Shown here: piece by piece, positions 13,019 to 28,500 of the stretch
Position numbering within the stretch: position 1 is the stretch's first letter
How the letters are laid out: every line of letters begins with the position of its first letter
NCBI GenBank assembly: GCA_018907035.1
Contig: JACCIC010000097.1
Location: forward strand, 365,001 to 429,000
Reading direction: 5' to 3'
Source of the DNA: Sycobia sp. Sy_11
Lineage: Eukaryota; Arthropoda; Insecta; Hymenoptera; Epichrysomallidae
Length of the DNA: 64,000 nucleotides
Translations under genes and position numbers: made by a program
Notes under the pieces: generated by a model
The model's database searches: none
Told to the model about the DNA's origin: nothing
Seen by the model: only the letters and a program-made list of their open reading frames with translations

Positions 13019-13058
<40 letters not shown>
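13019..13058. repeat. (GA)n tract
   Basis: Purine GA run of about 40 bases in the promoter block; such GAGA tracts bind GAGA-type factors in flies, which is only suggestive here. Confidence 0.95.
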
Positions 13059-13059
<1 letters not shown>

Positions 13060-13293
13060 AGGCAGGCAGCAGAGCGCGAGCGCACTGGTTTCATATCGCG
13101 CGATTGTGTATATATGGTGTATATAGTGATGTATATCACATAGAGTCAGTGTAGAGCACGCGCCCGCGGCTCGCGGACTCACTCGCACTGCTCACAGTCG
13201 TATCCTCGTCGCTGTCGTGGAAGTAGCCTGCGCGGAACTCCCTGGTGCGCGCGTCCTCTTCCCCTGTCTGCATATACGCGCGCATATATATAC

Positions 13294-13296
<3 letters not shown>

Positions 13297-13348
<52 letters not shown>
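13297..13348. repeat. (TA)n microsatellite
   Basis: About 26 TA units, about 380 bases upstream of the F-box start codon. Confidence 0.95.
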
Positions 13349-13351
<3 letters not shown>

Positions 13352-13724
13352 CAGATAGTCCAATCGCTCTCACAGCCGCTGCCGACGTCAGCCCGCATCA
13401 GCCCGGAGGAGCAGCGATTCGCTCTCCCCGCTGCAAGCCTCCGGTGCACCAGGCGTACAACGTACGTATTACTACTCCGCAGGGCCGAGGTCGCTCTTCC
13501 TACGTCCATCTCTCCATCCCTTCCCCTTTTCGCTCGCTATCTTTATTCCTCTCCTCCGTCAGCGACAGCTGCAGCACGCGCCGTAGGCGCCGCGCACGCG
13601 GTTCGCGTTTTGTTGTGCTCGCGACTTCCCATCCTCGCGGCCCGTCTCGCAGCTCGTGGACCGGCCGAATCACGCATTAGAGGGGGTGGTGAAGAGAGGG
13701 AGTTAGGTGGCCCGACCTCGTATT

Positions 13725-13897
13725 ATGCCGTTTATATCGAAGGACTGGAGGAGCCCGGGCGAGGAATGGGTCAAGACCGTCGAGGGCTGGGAGAAGAAGA
13801 AGATACTCGAGTGCGCCAATAACAAGACGCTCTCGCTGTTGCTACGGTGAGTGCGTTGACCATTGTCGCGTGTTATATAGCATAGTCGCGCGAGCGT

Positions 13898-13934
<37 letters not shown>

Positions 13935-15505
13935 GGGCGGCTGCTGCTGCTCGGTCCCCTTCGTCTCTCGAGCTTCTTAGACAGACCTGCCTATTATAAA
14001 TGTACAGATCTTAGAAACATATATACGCATCTGCATCAGCATCAACGGTCAGCTTAAAGCGTCTTCTGTCCTCCGATGACTCCTCGTGTTAACGGGTTTT
14101 TGGGCCTCCCCCGCAATCGCTCCGATTGCTAGAAAGTGTGAATGGACTGGCCGCACCGTCGCCGATCTCCGGAAGCACAGAGGAGTCTGAGACTGTACAC
14201 GGCATGGAGGGGTGGGGGCAGTGAGCGAACAGGTTTTATTAATAATATATGTGTATAAAGCCACGGCGCGTGACGGCGGTGTGGCAATTTCCTCTGATTC
14301 GTTCGGTTGCGAGACTCCTGTGTTTTTTTCTGTTTTTTTCTTCAATTGTAACGCAGTAGTCTGAACGTGTCTCTAATATTTATATACTGGATCAGTTTTT
14401 AAGAATGTATTACTTTAAAGAAGGAATGAGTTGGACGAAAATTTTTTCGTACCTACTACAAATAGATATGTATTATACATGATGAGAATATTTACGCATT
14501 TATTCACGCGCATCTAATGCCGTCTATAATAGAGGGACGAATGTATCGTGCTATATTTGCTTCAAAATAAAGAAAGGCTCGGGCAATGGTGCAGGACTCC
14601 GTGTGCGTGTGTGTGCGCGTGTGTGTAGGTGTAGGTATAGGTGTACACGGTATACGCAACTTGATAGTTGCGTCTAACGCATTCTCCGATCGTACACGCT
14701 CTTTTCAAATCTGTCTTTTTTCGTTTCTTTCTCCTTCTTGCTTTGTTTGTATACGTATAAATGTGTAGCCGTCACTCTCTTAGACACACTCAGAATCCCT
14801 TATCTATTCTCGCTGTAATCAATAATTCACAAGATGTGTGAAAAATCAATAATTCACTTAGTGTCCGGTTAATCGCTCGTGCGTAGCGCAATTTTCGCCA
14901 TTAAAAACCTGTCCTGTCTTATCCGGTCGACTTTCTTTCCTATATATACTCGAACAGCTTTTTAAAAATGGCAGACAGCACGCATTATATATATATATAT
15001 ATATATATAGGCGCAAGTGCGAGAGGACAAGACCGAGGCAAATAGGCTGAATGCGGGAGCGCGAGAGAGATAGAGCGTATATAGGACGGTATCACGCAGG
15101 CGCGAATGCACCAGCTGTTATGCGGATTAATGCGGACCGTACATATCCTACTGCGATGCTCTTTGTTTGTTTACATCGTTTATATATCGACTCGGATGCG
15201 CTGATGGCGCGGAGCATCAATTCCGCATACAGTATAGAAATTCGCACCGAGCTAAGTCAAAAATTAATGTGGAACGCATCAATAATCCATCTCTTTTCTC
15301 CGATGTACTTTTTATAAGAAGCTCCAAAATGTTCTGACATTGAAATTTCTAGAACTCCAAAGTCACTCTTCTTTCGTGTTTTGATTGAATTGATACAAAA
15401 TTAGGAATTAAAAATTCTAAAGAAAAACAATTTATTTTCAATGTCATTGCATTGTTTTCGTCTACATTTCTAACACACGAGAGTGTGCGTGTCGCACACA
15501 TATTG

Positions 15506-15573
<68 letters not shown>

Positions 15574-18070
15574 GCGCGCACGCACGCACACACACACATA
15601 TAAAACTAAAATCTTGTTTAAAAATGTACTAAATTTTTAAAAAATCTCATTTTTCTGATTGACTTATGTAACCCGTGCATCCAAATCGAAATACAAAGAA
15701 CTTTCATTTGGAAATTTACATTTATTTTATTTCTTTCTTACCTATTGTATTTGCAATTTTGACCAAACGTATTTGTCATTGAATATATTCGTATATTCAA
15801 TAATAATATAAAGTAAAAAATTTTATACGAAATGCATGTACATTCTTTCAAAACTTTGAAGTAGTTACTTTATGTCTTATATGTGTTTTAATAATAGCAT
15901 TTGTTAATATCAGATTATTCGCCAGAACGATAGTTTAGCATATTTAAGATCCGTCGAAACTTTAAGTTAGAATTATATCGAATAAAAAAAAATTAAAGAA
16001 AATCTCTTTGAGACTTTGAAAAAATTTTACAATAACAGAAAATAAGATGTTTTATTTGACAGTTTTTCTAACTTTTAATTATGAATTCAATTTTCTAGTC
16101 TTCTTTTTGTTACATTAAGATTTACATAGAGAGAATTAAGAATTAAGAATTACTTAATTTAAGAAAATTAAGATTTACATAGAGAGCAAGCATATTTTGT
16201 GCAAATATAAACGCATAATTTTTTTTAACATACTCGTTAAGACATCCATTGCCTTGCATAAATATTTGATGAGCTTTATTTAATTAGATGAACAATCTAC
16301 ATTACAAAGCGAAGCCATTGGGGTTAAGTATTCTAAGACCAGTGAAACAATAATGTCACCTAATTATACAATTTATAATTATAATTATTTGTTAGAGCTT
16401 ATATTTATTATTAGAATTGTTGGTAATTCTAAAATATTATAAAGTTTTCGATAGAAAAATAACATTAGGTAACTCTTCAAGGCAGAAATTATGGGATTTT
16501 TTATTTAAGATTTAAAACTCGTATTGAAAATTGAAATGAATTAAATGAATAACAATAATCAATTAAATTAATAAAACAATAACAATTAATAAGATAATCA
16601 TTTTCTTTATAAAGAGGATAGAAAATATTTTATAGACAAGTGTACTACTTTCTCCATTTTAGTGCTTTTGTTGCTATGAAATTAATAATAATAGAAATCG
16701 GAATACGCAGAAAGTACCTGTATTAACACCTAACATTTTGATCATTGTTAGGTAAATTAAAAAATACTTCCTCGGTACTAAAGTTGTACCCTTTATATTT
16801 TGTCTAATAATTCATGTTTATTAAACGTAATTAATCATAAAAAATTAAATAATGTTGTTAAACCAATAGTTTTAAACGTTCCAGTTTCTTTTTTGTCGTA
16901 AACGGATGTGCATAAAATTTAGCACTGATCAATTTTGTATTTGCCACTCACATGGCATACTGGAAAAATTGGAATTATATTGTGTACTGGATTCGCTAGT
17001 TTTGACTTTATAATGAGCATTAAACATAACTTATGTTAAAGTTCTAGAAAATAAATTTTTATTGATAATTAATCTATTAACGTGTACATGTTATTTAATA
17101 TTTATCAATCGTCTAGGAAATTGTAATTATAAAAAAGAAAAACGTTGTTTAAAAAGCACCATGCAAATCTGGAGAAATCAAGCAATCTTTTATAAATCAT
17201 AATAATATAAGCTTCATCATTAACTAAACGGAGTGCCATTCCTTATTAGTTTTAACGTTGCAATAATTATTTCTTTCATTGTTCACAAAATTCTGAGGCT
17301 GATTCATTTTAAACGTTTGATAACATATTTAATTTATACATAATTTATACATAATAACATAATAATAAAATATTTAATTTTATATTAACTGAAATGATAA
17401 TACCATCAAGTACAATTATTTCAGATATGAAATAAATAATTTTAAAAAATAATACTGGAATTCCACCAAGATTAAAACTACAAAATGTAACTAATAACTT
17501 AATTCGACTAAAATCATTCAATTGATCGTTATTTAGCTTTCGATTAAAAGTAAAAAGAATTTAATGATTAATGACAATTTAACCGAGAGCTAAAGTTCTA
17601 CGAACTATTACACATTTTATATAATGTTCTTCAAAGGAAAAAAGTATATGTATATAACAATTCAAAGAAACATAGCTGTAGCAATCATTATAGCCTTTTT
17701 AATTTTTAATTAAAATAATAATTTAGATCTAAAATAGAAATTTATAAATTTTTAAAACCCGTCTCAGAATATATACACACCACGCACACACCACGCACAC
17801 ACACTCACACACACACACACACACACACACACGGTATGACTTATTGTTCTGAGATAAAATTTAGAATTTTTCAAAAGCACGTGTATGAACCAGTTCAAAA
17901 CTAAAGCCGTGGCTTTGAGCTTTCATCCAGGCTAACAGCTGTTTTTCGCAATTTTCTTCCAACAACGATTCTTGGCCTTCCTTTGTCTCGAAGACTTTAC
18001 GGGCTTCATGCGTGCGCGCGCAGACCGGCGCAGTTATAATGCACTGCGCATGGCAACGGCAACGAAGCGA

Positions 18071-18133
<63 letters not shown>

Positions 18134-19916
18134 TATAATATTCCGCATTTACGTAAACTCTGTCGGTGGAGAAGTGCAGGTGGTAAGAATTTTCTAATTG
18201 AAAATGTCCAGAAGTTCTATTGAAAAAAATGCGATCGGCAATGCAATAAATATCGATCGGAATAGAGGACTCTACGATATTTAATAACAAACATCAGCTG
18301 TAAAATTCAAATACTAAAGATTAAGCCTTGAAATTTCACAATAGAAGGAACCTGTAGATGGTTAGGCTGTAAACATGCATAACGATCTTAATGTGTGTTT
18401 CACCCTTGTCATTCGAATATACACGAATGTAACACCAAAGTGCATTTTATTCGATTTTATAAGTATAGAAATATGCTGAAAAATTTTTTATTTCTAATCT
18501 AATTAAGAATATAATGACATGTACTTAAGAACCAGCTAAAAGCATTTTAACAATATTAATTTTTAAGATTAATTTGATAGAAAACTGCAACAATAATGTT
18601 TAGAGATTAAGGTTGCTTGTGCTCATGGTCGTAACTTGAGATACCTGTGCACGTCCGTACAGAAAACAACTTGCGATTGTTATTCAATTTACAAATTTTT
18701 GTTTCATTTTCATTTTATACTAATGTTTTTAATATTAATTTTTGTAAAACAGTTTAACGAATATTGTCATGATTTAAAATAATGTATTATTAAAAAGATC
18801 TCGGTCTGTTTTATTTAATATAAAATTTAATAAAAAAATATTATGCAAATGCATTTATAAATTTAAAAAAAGTATACTAACATAATGATCACGCTTGAGA
18901 GAAAATAATATACATTATTGAACTCACCACTTTACCATAAATTTTACCATAAACAACATTTTCTGAAAAAAATTATTTTGAAATTGTCATAAAATAATCT
19001 ACTAAAAATTATTGAAATTCTATAATTCTTATTGAAAATTTATTTTTTTCTATCCACATGTTAAGTGGTAAATAGTCCAGTCATTTTAATTAATTTGATT
19101 TACATTTAAACATAATGCATCTTAAATTCAACGGGTATTAAAAAGTAATTTCAGTAACGGATTATTTTTTTTTTTTTATGTTATTTAACGTCGCCCTATT
19201 TATGCTTCCAAATACCGGTGCTAATCAGCGAAATAACAGATTATAAAATAGATATCATTCTTTACAATGTTGATTAAATTATAATGTATTATTTTAAATT
19301 GCAAATAAAATAACGAAATATTAAGAGCATATTATATGCATATACCTATGAAATAATAAAATTAATCAGTTATATAGATTAAATAGGTATTATTGTGTGA
19401 AAAAGTAACGCGCAGATAATTAAAGTATTATTGACGTAAACTAATAACTATTTAAGATATAACTTCAAAAATTAAGCATGGGATTATGGTAACATTCAGG
19501 TAATGCATGAAATAGAATTTTTTAATGGAAATTTTAAATGATGGGAGTTTTTATTTTGCATATAAAACTATAACTGGAAGAATTTAATATATATATTTGT
19601 GAATAGAAATCATATAAAATAGATCGAATTGAGTTTGTGCTACTTAAAATGTTCATTTGGAGTTAAAATCTGGCTCCTTAAAAATGGGACTTGGAATCGT
19701 ATTATTTTAGTTTTGAATTAAATATAATACTTCTCTTAAGTATAGTAGTATATAGTTAATATATAATAACGTATAGTATATATAGTTTATATTATATATA
19801 TATATAGTATATATAGCATATATAGCATATATAGTCACATATAGTTTAAATGATATATTTAGAGCACATTAATATATCACGATATGAATTTATAAATATA
19901 TTAAATTTCTTAAATT

Positions 19917-19964
<48 letters not shown>

Positions 19965-22900
19965 GCGTAAAATATAAGCCAACTATATTTTTTAATTAGA
20001 TACATTTTAATATACAAATTATTTTTATAAAATGACTGGATTACTATTTTCTAACTTGTAAAACTATCAGAATATAAAATTATGATTTTCATAATAATTC
20101 TACATTATAAGCTATTTATTATACAAAGAAAAGTTTGAGAATTAGAGTTTTAGTGAAGTTAAGAAAATCATGCATAGTATAATTGGTAAATAAAAAAATT
20201 TTTTTCGCTATAATGATAATGAAATCTACTCATTTAATCCGTTAATTGTCGTAATAATATGTTTACAATAATTCTGTTATGTAAGTTCGAAATGTAAAAT
20301 ATATTATTATTGCAAAAAAATCTCTTCCATTTTCAAAAGGTTTCTTTTTTTTTCATGAACTACCTTTTAATAAAACTTATAATTTCAGACTTATTTTAGA
20401 TATTCATGTAAAATCACACGTTATTGGTCATCATAGAAGTGTTTAATTCTATAATGTATCAGAAAAAATCTGATTCTTTTTATTAAGAATAAATTTCGAA
20501 TTTCATTGTATTTTTATAACAATAACTGCGATGTATCAAGCAAATGGACACATTAAGAACTGAAAACTTTTGACTATAAGAATGAACTTCATTTGGCATT
20601 TATTTTTTAGCAACAATTTAAATTACATAAAAAATAAAAAATCTTTCTTTCGTTAATTTTTTAATGTATAAATAATATATTTTTTAATGTATATCTTAAG
20701 AGTTACTGATCGTTTTATAGTCATGTTATCTATATTATTTGTATGTAAGAAAGTTTAAGAATTTAAAGAAATATGTATTTTGATAACAGTGCATATTAAT
20801 ATTTAAAATAATAATACCGATTTATTTTTTATTTATACTGAGAAACATTTATTTCTTTTATACGATAAAGAGTTTCTTAAAGAAAAAATATTTTTACTAG
20901 ATTTAATATGTTTCTTTGACCATAAATCCTATTTATAAGGGGTTCAGTTATTCTGTGCTCGGTTCTGTGGGTGCAATTATTATTTGCATATTCTAATAGT
21001 TTTATTTTTTAAAGTTAATACATTTTTGTACTGTAATAGGTTAAATTCATTCATTTTCAGTGTCTTTGACGGAGGTTAGATTTTTTGCTTAAAATTGTAA
21101 ATATTTATTTTGATGGACTTGCTTTGCAAAGCATTTACGTGATAGTAGAAAATTTTTTTCTGCATACAAAAAATATGTAGAAATATAAGCACTGATTAAT
21201 CTATAAAAGAAATAAAAATTGCTTATCTATTTATCGATGAAAAAACGTCACTGGTTTGCAGTAGAAACTGAAGCGCAGTACTAAATGTAATTTGTATAAC
21301 ATACGAATGTTTATAATTTGATTTGTTTATAATTTTTATAATTTGCAAAGTAAAAGAGCGTATGCAAATGTAATTTAATATTTTTAGAAGATTAAAGGAG
21401 TATACAGAAACATACTTAAAATAGTTAATACTATGTTATTTATTCAACATTCTCTTTGAATATTTCTTGACCTTGTTCCAAATTCAAGTAAAATACTAAT
21501 AACATAGAGAAAATGAAGATTTTCGAAAGCATACCAACGGATTTATATATTATATGTTGTATTATTTGAAAATGAGCGAAAGAAAAAAGTGAAAATATAT
21601 AATAACGATGTCTGAAAACTCAAAATCTAAAATCAACAGAAACAAAAGCCCCCCCCCCCACTCATCGAAAGTAACAATGACAACGAGCGTTGTTAGAAGT
21701 ACAAAAACTCGGTAGAAGATCTGTTATTACCGCGAATTTAGAAAGCATTTCCTTCGCATCGCTGAGCGCTCTCTCGCAGCAGCAGGGAAGGGAAGGGAGA
21801 ATTTCGAAATCGGTGCGAAAAATTACCACTACTGAAATAAGCTTCGAAGCCACCGTTGAAAAAGTACGTATTACGCGCGCGCGCACGCGTGTGTGTGTAT
21901 GAGGCGGGAGAGTGCGTGCACCGTGTAATGGCTACTATATTACTTCGCACGTGCTTTATAAAATTATATATCTTTTCGGAATTGGGGACGCGGGCGAACG
22001 GACAGAGGGAGGTACAATGTGTATTGCACTACCCAGTCACTCTATATACCATTATTAGGAATTGCTTGCAAAGATCCACAATGCGGATGCATCTCGGTAT
22101 TATAAGAGTCGAGAGAGTGTGTGATAGAGCGTCTGTACATTACGTTTATAGAAGTGGAGCCCCGATTTGCGCTACTTTTTCGCGTCCGCAGGTCGTTTTG
22201 ATCGACGCATTTTTTTATCCAATGCTGAATAATGACTTATGTAACGCAAACTATTCCGTGACGCCGCGCCGTTGATCGTTGTAACTTTCTACAAGGCAGA
22301 CGTTTGCCTATACACTCACGAAATATTGGAAACGATCGGCGTCTGTTGCTATACGCAATGCCAACTTGGATACAACAAATTGAAAGATTGTAAAATCGTC
22401 GTGTTGAAAGTTATTCCGAGCTTTGGCCGCGCAACTGACAAATAGAAAACAAAGAATATGTGCCTTTGCAACATAAAAATGAAAGGATGACGAAGCTTTC
22501 GGATGCTTCTTTGTATTCGAATACCTTCTACAATTGATTCTTATTGGCAGAATTAATATTTTCTTCGAAAGTTTTTATAAATTAATTTACTAAGAGCGAG
22601 TCATTTATTTGGGTCCTGAATTTGGCTGCAGCCCACAGTTTATTTCGCCAAGCTAAACTATCGTTAGGTAACGAGTAAGCGTAGCAAATTACTTCATTAA
22701 CCATTGACGACTATTTGATTGCTCATACACATAAACTAAAATTTCTACCAGATCAAGAGTCTCCCATGACCCTGGCACACTTGCATGTTCTTGCATGCTA
22801 AATTACTGCGGCACACGCGCAACCCCAAATCAATATTTTCTCCTAAAAGCAAAACAGAATAAAAAAAGCGGTATACGCGCAACCATCGGCTTTGCTAAAA

Positions 22901-25193
22901 TAAAAAAATAGGGGAAAAGAGAATGGAGAATGGGAGCGTAGTGCGCGCCGCGAGATTTCAGGGAGAGAAATCGAGACAGAAAGACAGAGACGGAGAGGGA
23001 GGAAAAAACAGCAGCAGCAGCAGCAGCAGCAGCAAAGAGACTCTATCCGCTAAGACGTAGGAAGAGGTTGTGCCCTTGTCTGACAAAAGCTCGAAAGAGT
23101 AGGTCTCCCCGGCATAATCGCAGAAAAGGAACATATTCCACAGCGGATATATACACCAGTCGAGTATGACCCGAACCCCGTGAAACTGGGTCGCGACCCA
23201 GCATATAGCCGAGTTACAACCCCCGTGCGCACGCGCGCACTACTGCAACTATTCCCGCATTCCTCAACCTATATGCGTATTTCTGTACTCGAAGACCCCT
23301 GTAGACTTCAATCATCCGTATAAGCTGTCTCTGAAGTACGTGAATATTGAAGCGAATACGTATATATGTATACTAGTTTTAAATGAACAAAATTTTTTGG
23401 AAAAATTACGAATATATGGTTTTTATAAATATCTGCCGAGGCTACTTCTGACGTATTGTCGTGATATTTTCAGAAGAATTTCCAATATTGTTCGATTAAT
23501 ATCGACCTTTGGGTACTGTACTTGGTAGACCGCACATATTATAGGGATAAGTGCTTATTCGGTAAATTCGAAGAGCGTTCACAGCTGACAGCTCTTTCCG
23601 TAGTCAGGAAATACCGTTTTTATTTTTTTCTCAAAATATATCAATGTAATATTTTACTTTTTAATATTTCATTTTATATCAATATAATATTATTTATAAA
23701 GCTTGCATGCTTTACATTCTAAAAGAAAAGTAATTTCGTTCTTAATTTTCAGTATTTGTAACATAAATATTTATTGACGAAATAAATAAGTAAATTAATA
23801 CAAATATTTGAATATGGTTAAATCAAATAACAACTGAACAAGTTTTACTTAAATTGAAAATTATTATATTGTTCAATTTCATTAATATAAAAATAAGGAT
23901 TTTAGCAGAGGTATGAATTAAATAGAACACCGCTCAAATTAAAAAATAATAATAGATGATATACATAACAATAATGTAACAATGGAAAACAATACTTTAA
24001 TCATTTTTTCTACACGAGCAGTCGACAACAATTTATTATTCCCAAATTAAACGAGGTATGGAAATTTAAAAATTTTTAAAAAGTAAAACAAATACATTCC
24101 GCATATTTACAGATCTTAACAGCTGTCGTTGGTGATTAGTAGACCATACAGACATTTTCTACTTTGGAAACCTTTTTATTTTATTATTTGATTGCCACAT
24201 CTTTTCTATCGAATAAAGAACTAAATTATATACTATTTTGATAAAAAAAACGGAATGCAAACGAATAGGCACTGTAATAAAGGAAAAAGTAGCAGCATAG
24301 GCTTAGCTGTAGCCGTTATCGTAATTTATACGACATACCTAAGTTAAGAAGAACAATCGGAGAATATATAACCTATAGCTAGAACGTTATATAAGTAGTT
24401 TATATAATTAATTCTGTGTAATTCGCAAACAGGGCTTGTGAAATTCACACATTAAATTTATTTCAAGATTATATAATCCAGAAGAAAAAAAATTAAGTAG
24501 CAAAAAATTTATTATATATAGATATTATACAATTTCAACCATTTAATCACGAATTTTCATCGCAATTTACATCGAATTTTCATTCATTCTGACAATAAAT
24601 TAAAATTTTACTAATGTGATATTTTTCATCTATATGTAGTGGGTAACAAATAAATATTATTTTTTCATAATTATTTTTGAGAAACGAATATATATATGTA
24701 TTCCAAAAATATATATTTATCGAAGATTCCTTCATATTGCAACTAGAATTTCAACTTGATTATAAAATCACTCGTTTAAAATGTGCTGTTGATCTATTTT
24801 TACTTTTAATTGCATATGCAATTTTAAATAAAAGAATTGCTATATTATAAACCTTCAATTAAACTTACAATCTATGTGTAAACAATATTTTTCTATTTTA
24901 TTGATGCATACATTAAATTAATTACAAGGAAGTTTGAACTTATGTAATAGTACTTATAAATCTATTTGCAAACTTTTACTTTTTTCTCAATATATTCTTT
25001 TATGCTAATTATAGCTATTTCCGATATTATTAAAAAGTTTCTCAATATAATGACCATTCATTTTTTCACGCAAGCTTCCGACCAACGATTGACATGCTGC
25101 AGGTAGCCTTCTGGCTCACCTTGTATTCAAAAGAACTTCTAAATATCTTAAAACTTATGAACACCGTACTACTACCCGCAAAAGTGTTGCATT

Positions 25194-25230
<37 letters not shown>

Positions 25231-25493
25231 AAAAAAAAGTATAGAGTAAATTAGTTCGGCAATGTGATTCCAGTGCAGTAATTTCGCGCGTAGAATCAGG
25301 GTAAAATGTCCTTGACGTACCGTGTTTTCTATTTTCCCAGTTGCACTCTACTCTATACCGCACCGGGACGCCTACAAATATACATATACATATACATACG
25401 TACATACATACATACATACATACATACATACATACATACATACATACATACATACATACATACATACATACATACATACATACATACATACAT

Positions 25494-25548
<55 letters not shown>

Positions 25549-28500
25549 TGTGAGCAATTCTTCGTTGCATCTACGCGTATAGCGAAAGCATATGCGATAT
25601 CAAACCCATAGTTCGTAACAGTCAGACCGGATATATATTGAAGCATAACTAAAAATTTAGTAAGAGAAATTTATTATTAGTAGTTCCTTTAACAATTGGT
25701 TTTATTTCGATTCATTTTTACCGTGATTTAATATATTAGCAATCCATGGATGGAAAATGTCGATTATCAATATATAAAGATTTGCATCCACATCGTATGT
25801 ATAGATAATATCTATTTCTGGGTGAATCCTTTCGCATAACTTCAATCACTTTATATTCGGACGCCACTTTTATATAGCATATAGTATATATGTGAAATGC
25901 AGATATGCGAACCTATGTAAAAAACAGTTATTTCAAATATTTCAATAAGTAAATCGCATTTGAAATATATTGCTTCTTACAACAACATCGTATCTTGCGA
26001 TGGATTGTTCTATCATTAGAAAATTTAAACAGCATTTTTGGTTTGAAAACTGCTTTAAAAAAACACTTATAAGATCGAAATAAATATTTCTTTTGTTTTC
26101 ATGATGAATGTGGGATAAAAGTTCAAGAATGTTTTAATAGAATTTGTTGCTTATGACACTTTTTATAAGCTTGTTAAATATAGATACTGTACAAGTTTTG
26201 TTTTCACACAGTGACATGTCTAATGGGATCATGTATAAGCCTTGACTTTTAAAAGATTTAATTTTTACGCAACGGCTATCAATTTTATAACTTCTCGCCG
26301 ATTTTCATGAAAAAGTGTCAATATAAGTAATAATAAAAATGTTTTTTAACTGATGCACATAGCTTATATAGTTTTTAGAAAAATTATATCTTTAAAGCGT
26401 TATATAAATAAACTATGTGAAGTCTTAATTTTTTATAGTATAATGAAGCATCATTGTTTTAAACAGAAAATAAAACAATACATAACAAGTCCAGTTGATT
26501 TTTCAAATATACCTTAAGGTGGCTTCATCAACGGATGTCACACCGTGTCACACGCAGTGGGTGTTTTTGGCGGGCCCTAGCTTGAGGGATATAAAAATTT
26601 TAATTTGTTGTACTATAAAAAAGTTCTTAATATTACAATTATTTGATCTATTTCTAAGAAATAAAACCAGAAAAATATTTATTTATAAACCTGACCATTG
26701 TAACCTGAGTATACATGAATGAAAAATTATTCATGTTAATTTTTTTTAATGTTAAGGTATCCGAAAATATATATTGGTATTGAAATTATCTGTATTTATT
26801 CAAGATACTTGTATCTATATAAATACAAAATACTGCAATTATTTGTAAAATAAATAGTTATGCTTTTTCACAGAGGTTGTAGCTGTAATTTATAAGATAA
26901 GTTTCGCATCTATATGAAACACCAAACTATTTATGAAAAATTTTGCCCTGAATTTTATGAAAACCTTTATATGCTTTCTCTAGATTCAAATTAAAAATTG
27001 ACTATGCCGACTTGCAACATACAACCGATTATATACATATGAAGCTTCAAGTATGATATCTTATTGTCATGATTATTTGTATGCATGCCATATGGGCGAG
27101 TTTACCTGCTATACATTTTTGTGAGTGGCATATCATGTACTGGAATATTATTTACGCCTTTCAAGCCCTCTGTCTCTATACATAGATTTACATCCCCACA
27201 TATTCGTCAGAATAGTTTTTACGTTTTGCGGAGTTCCGCAGCACGTATGTATAGAAAACGCCAGCGTATACAGAGTTGTTGCAAATGATCCAGACTCGTC
27301 TCGTGCAATAACTGCGTAAATAAATTATCGACTTAATTGGCTTACGTAATCTGAGCGAGCGCTCACGGATTAACAGTATGTAGTGTCGGGTCCCCTTTTA
27401 TATACCGCACTCGCTCTCTATCTGGTTGTGTCTATCTCCCCTTTTCTCGCGCACGAGTGTGCTTATAGGACTGGAAAAACCCGCGAGTACGTACTGCAGC
27501 TAAGCTAGCTGCAAGGTCTTCTTCATCGAATCCGTATACCTCGCTACATTACGCGTTGTTATAATATTAAAAAAAAAAAAAAACTTTATCTCATATATAG
27601 TTCAATGGTAGCGTTATTATCATAGACGTGGTCGTCGCTAATGAAAATTACAATCCTAACTTGTACAGGCCATACGATATTTTGTCTTTGGCTGTATAAA
27701 GTGACGTTTTCTGAATATTGTCGATTCTTCAGAATATTGCATTTTATTCTAGGTTTATTTTTCAAATTAATTTGTGTTAATAGTATTCTTTTAAAGAAAA
27801 GCATAAGGTGAAATAGTATTATAGCATGATATTTAAAATTAGATAACATGATCACTGTACAGAGGATGGCATTACAAATTAAAATGTTCAATTGCGGTAA
27901 GATTTCGTGTATATTCTCTTTCGGAGGGCTCACAAAACGACGAGGACAGCTTATGTTGCCTCGTTAACTTTTTTCACTGTATAAGCTAGCAAACTCATAA
28001 CGAAATATTGCGAAAAAAATTATATTATATTTCGTTACTCCAAACAAATAAAACTATGCTTACTTCAAGTAAATTAATCGAAAGGATGTAGAACGAAAGT
28101 GAATTTACACGCTTTCTGCTGTATCTAGTCCTTCAAAATTATTAAATTTGTTAATAATTACTAATAAGAATTGTTCAGAAGCTCTATATTTTTAATAATA
28201 TTACTAATTATCTTTTAGTACTTTATTACTAGCAAAAATCGCGACAATTATGCTCATTCTCATAATTATAATATTATAATACCAATAATAAAACTACTGC
28301 TACTAATAATAATTATATTAATGTCGTAAAGGAATTTATTTATTGACATCTGACATTTTTGTAAAATTTGTTAAAACAATCGTAACTGTATATGAAAAAT
28401 TATTTGGTATGCAGTACATACATGTTATTAAAGAAACATAAATTATAATCAAATTTAAAGTAAACATTTTTATCGAAATAAATATAGTAATTCGTATGAG

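Larger units (their letters stand above)
12480..13724 (+). promoter_or_regulatory. CpG-rich promoter and 5' UTR block of the F-box gene
   Basis: Composition switches from AT-rich to CpG-rich at about 12.5 kb and stays so to the start codon at 13725. The block contains a GA tract, a TA run and many CG-rich motifs. Apparent open frames on both strands (for example minus 12597-12968 and plus 13217-13822) conflict with each other and with the F-box start frame, so I read them as composition artefacts. The transcription start is not determined, and a divergent minus-strand transcript cannot be excluded. Confidence 0.6.

Noticed and set aside
12597..13822. Several 60-200-codon frames on both strands in the CpG-rich block
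   Set aside because: They overlap each other in conflicting frames, read through GA and TA tracts, and the real first exon starts at 13725 in another frame.
14049..14345. 98-codon minus-strand frame
   Set aside because: It lies in the GC-rich start of F-box intron 1, with no family resemblance.
25172..25646. Six overlapping open frames of 60-130 codons on both strands
   Set aside because: They are translations of the CATA/TA satellite and its edges, with repetitive residues and no splice or start context.
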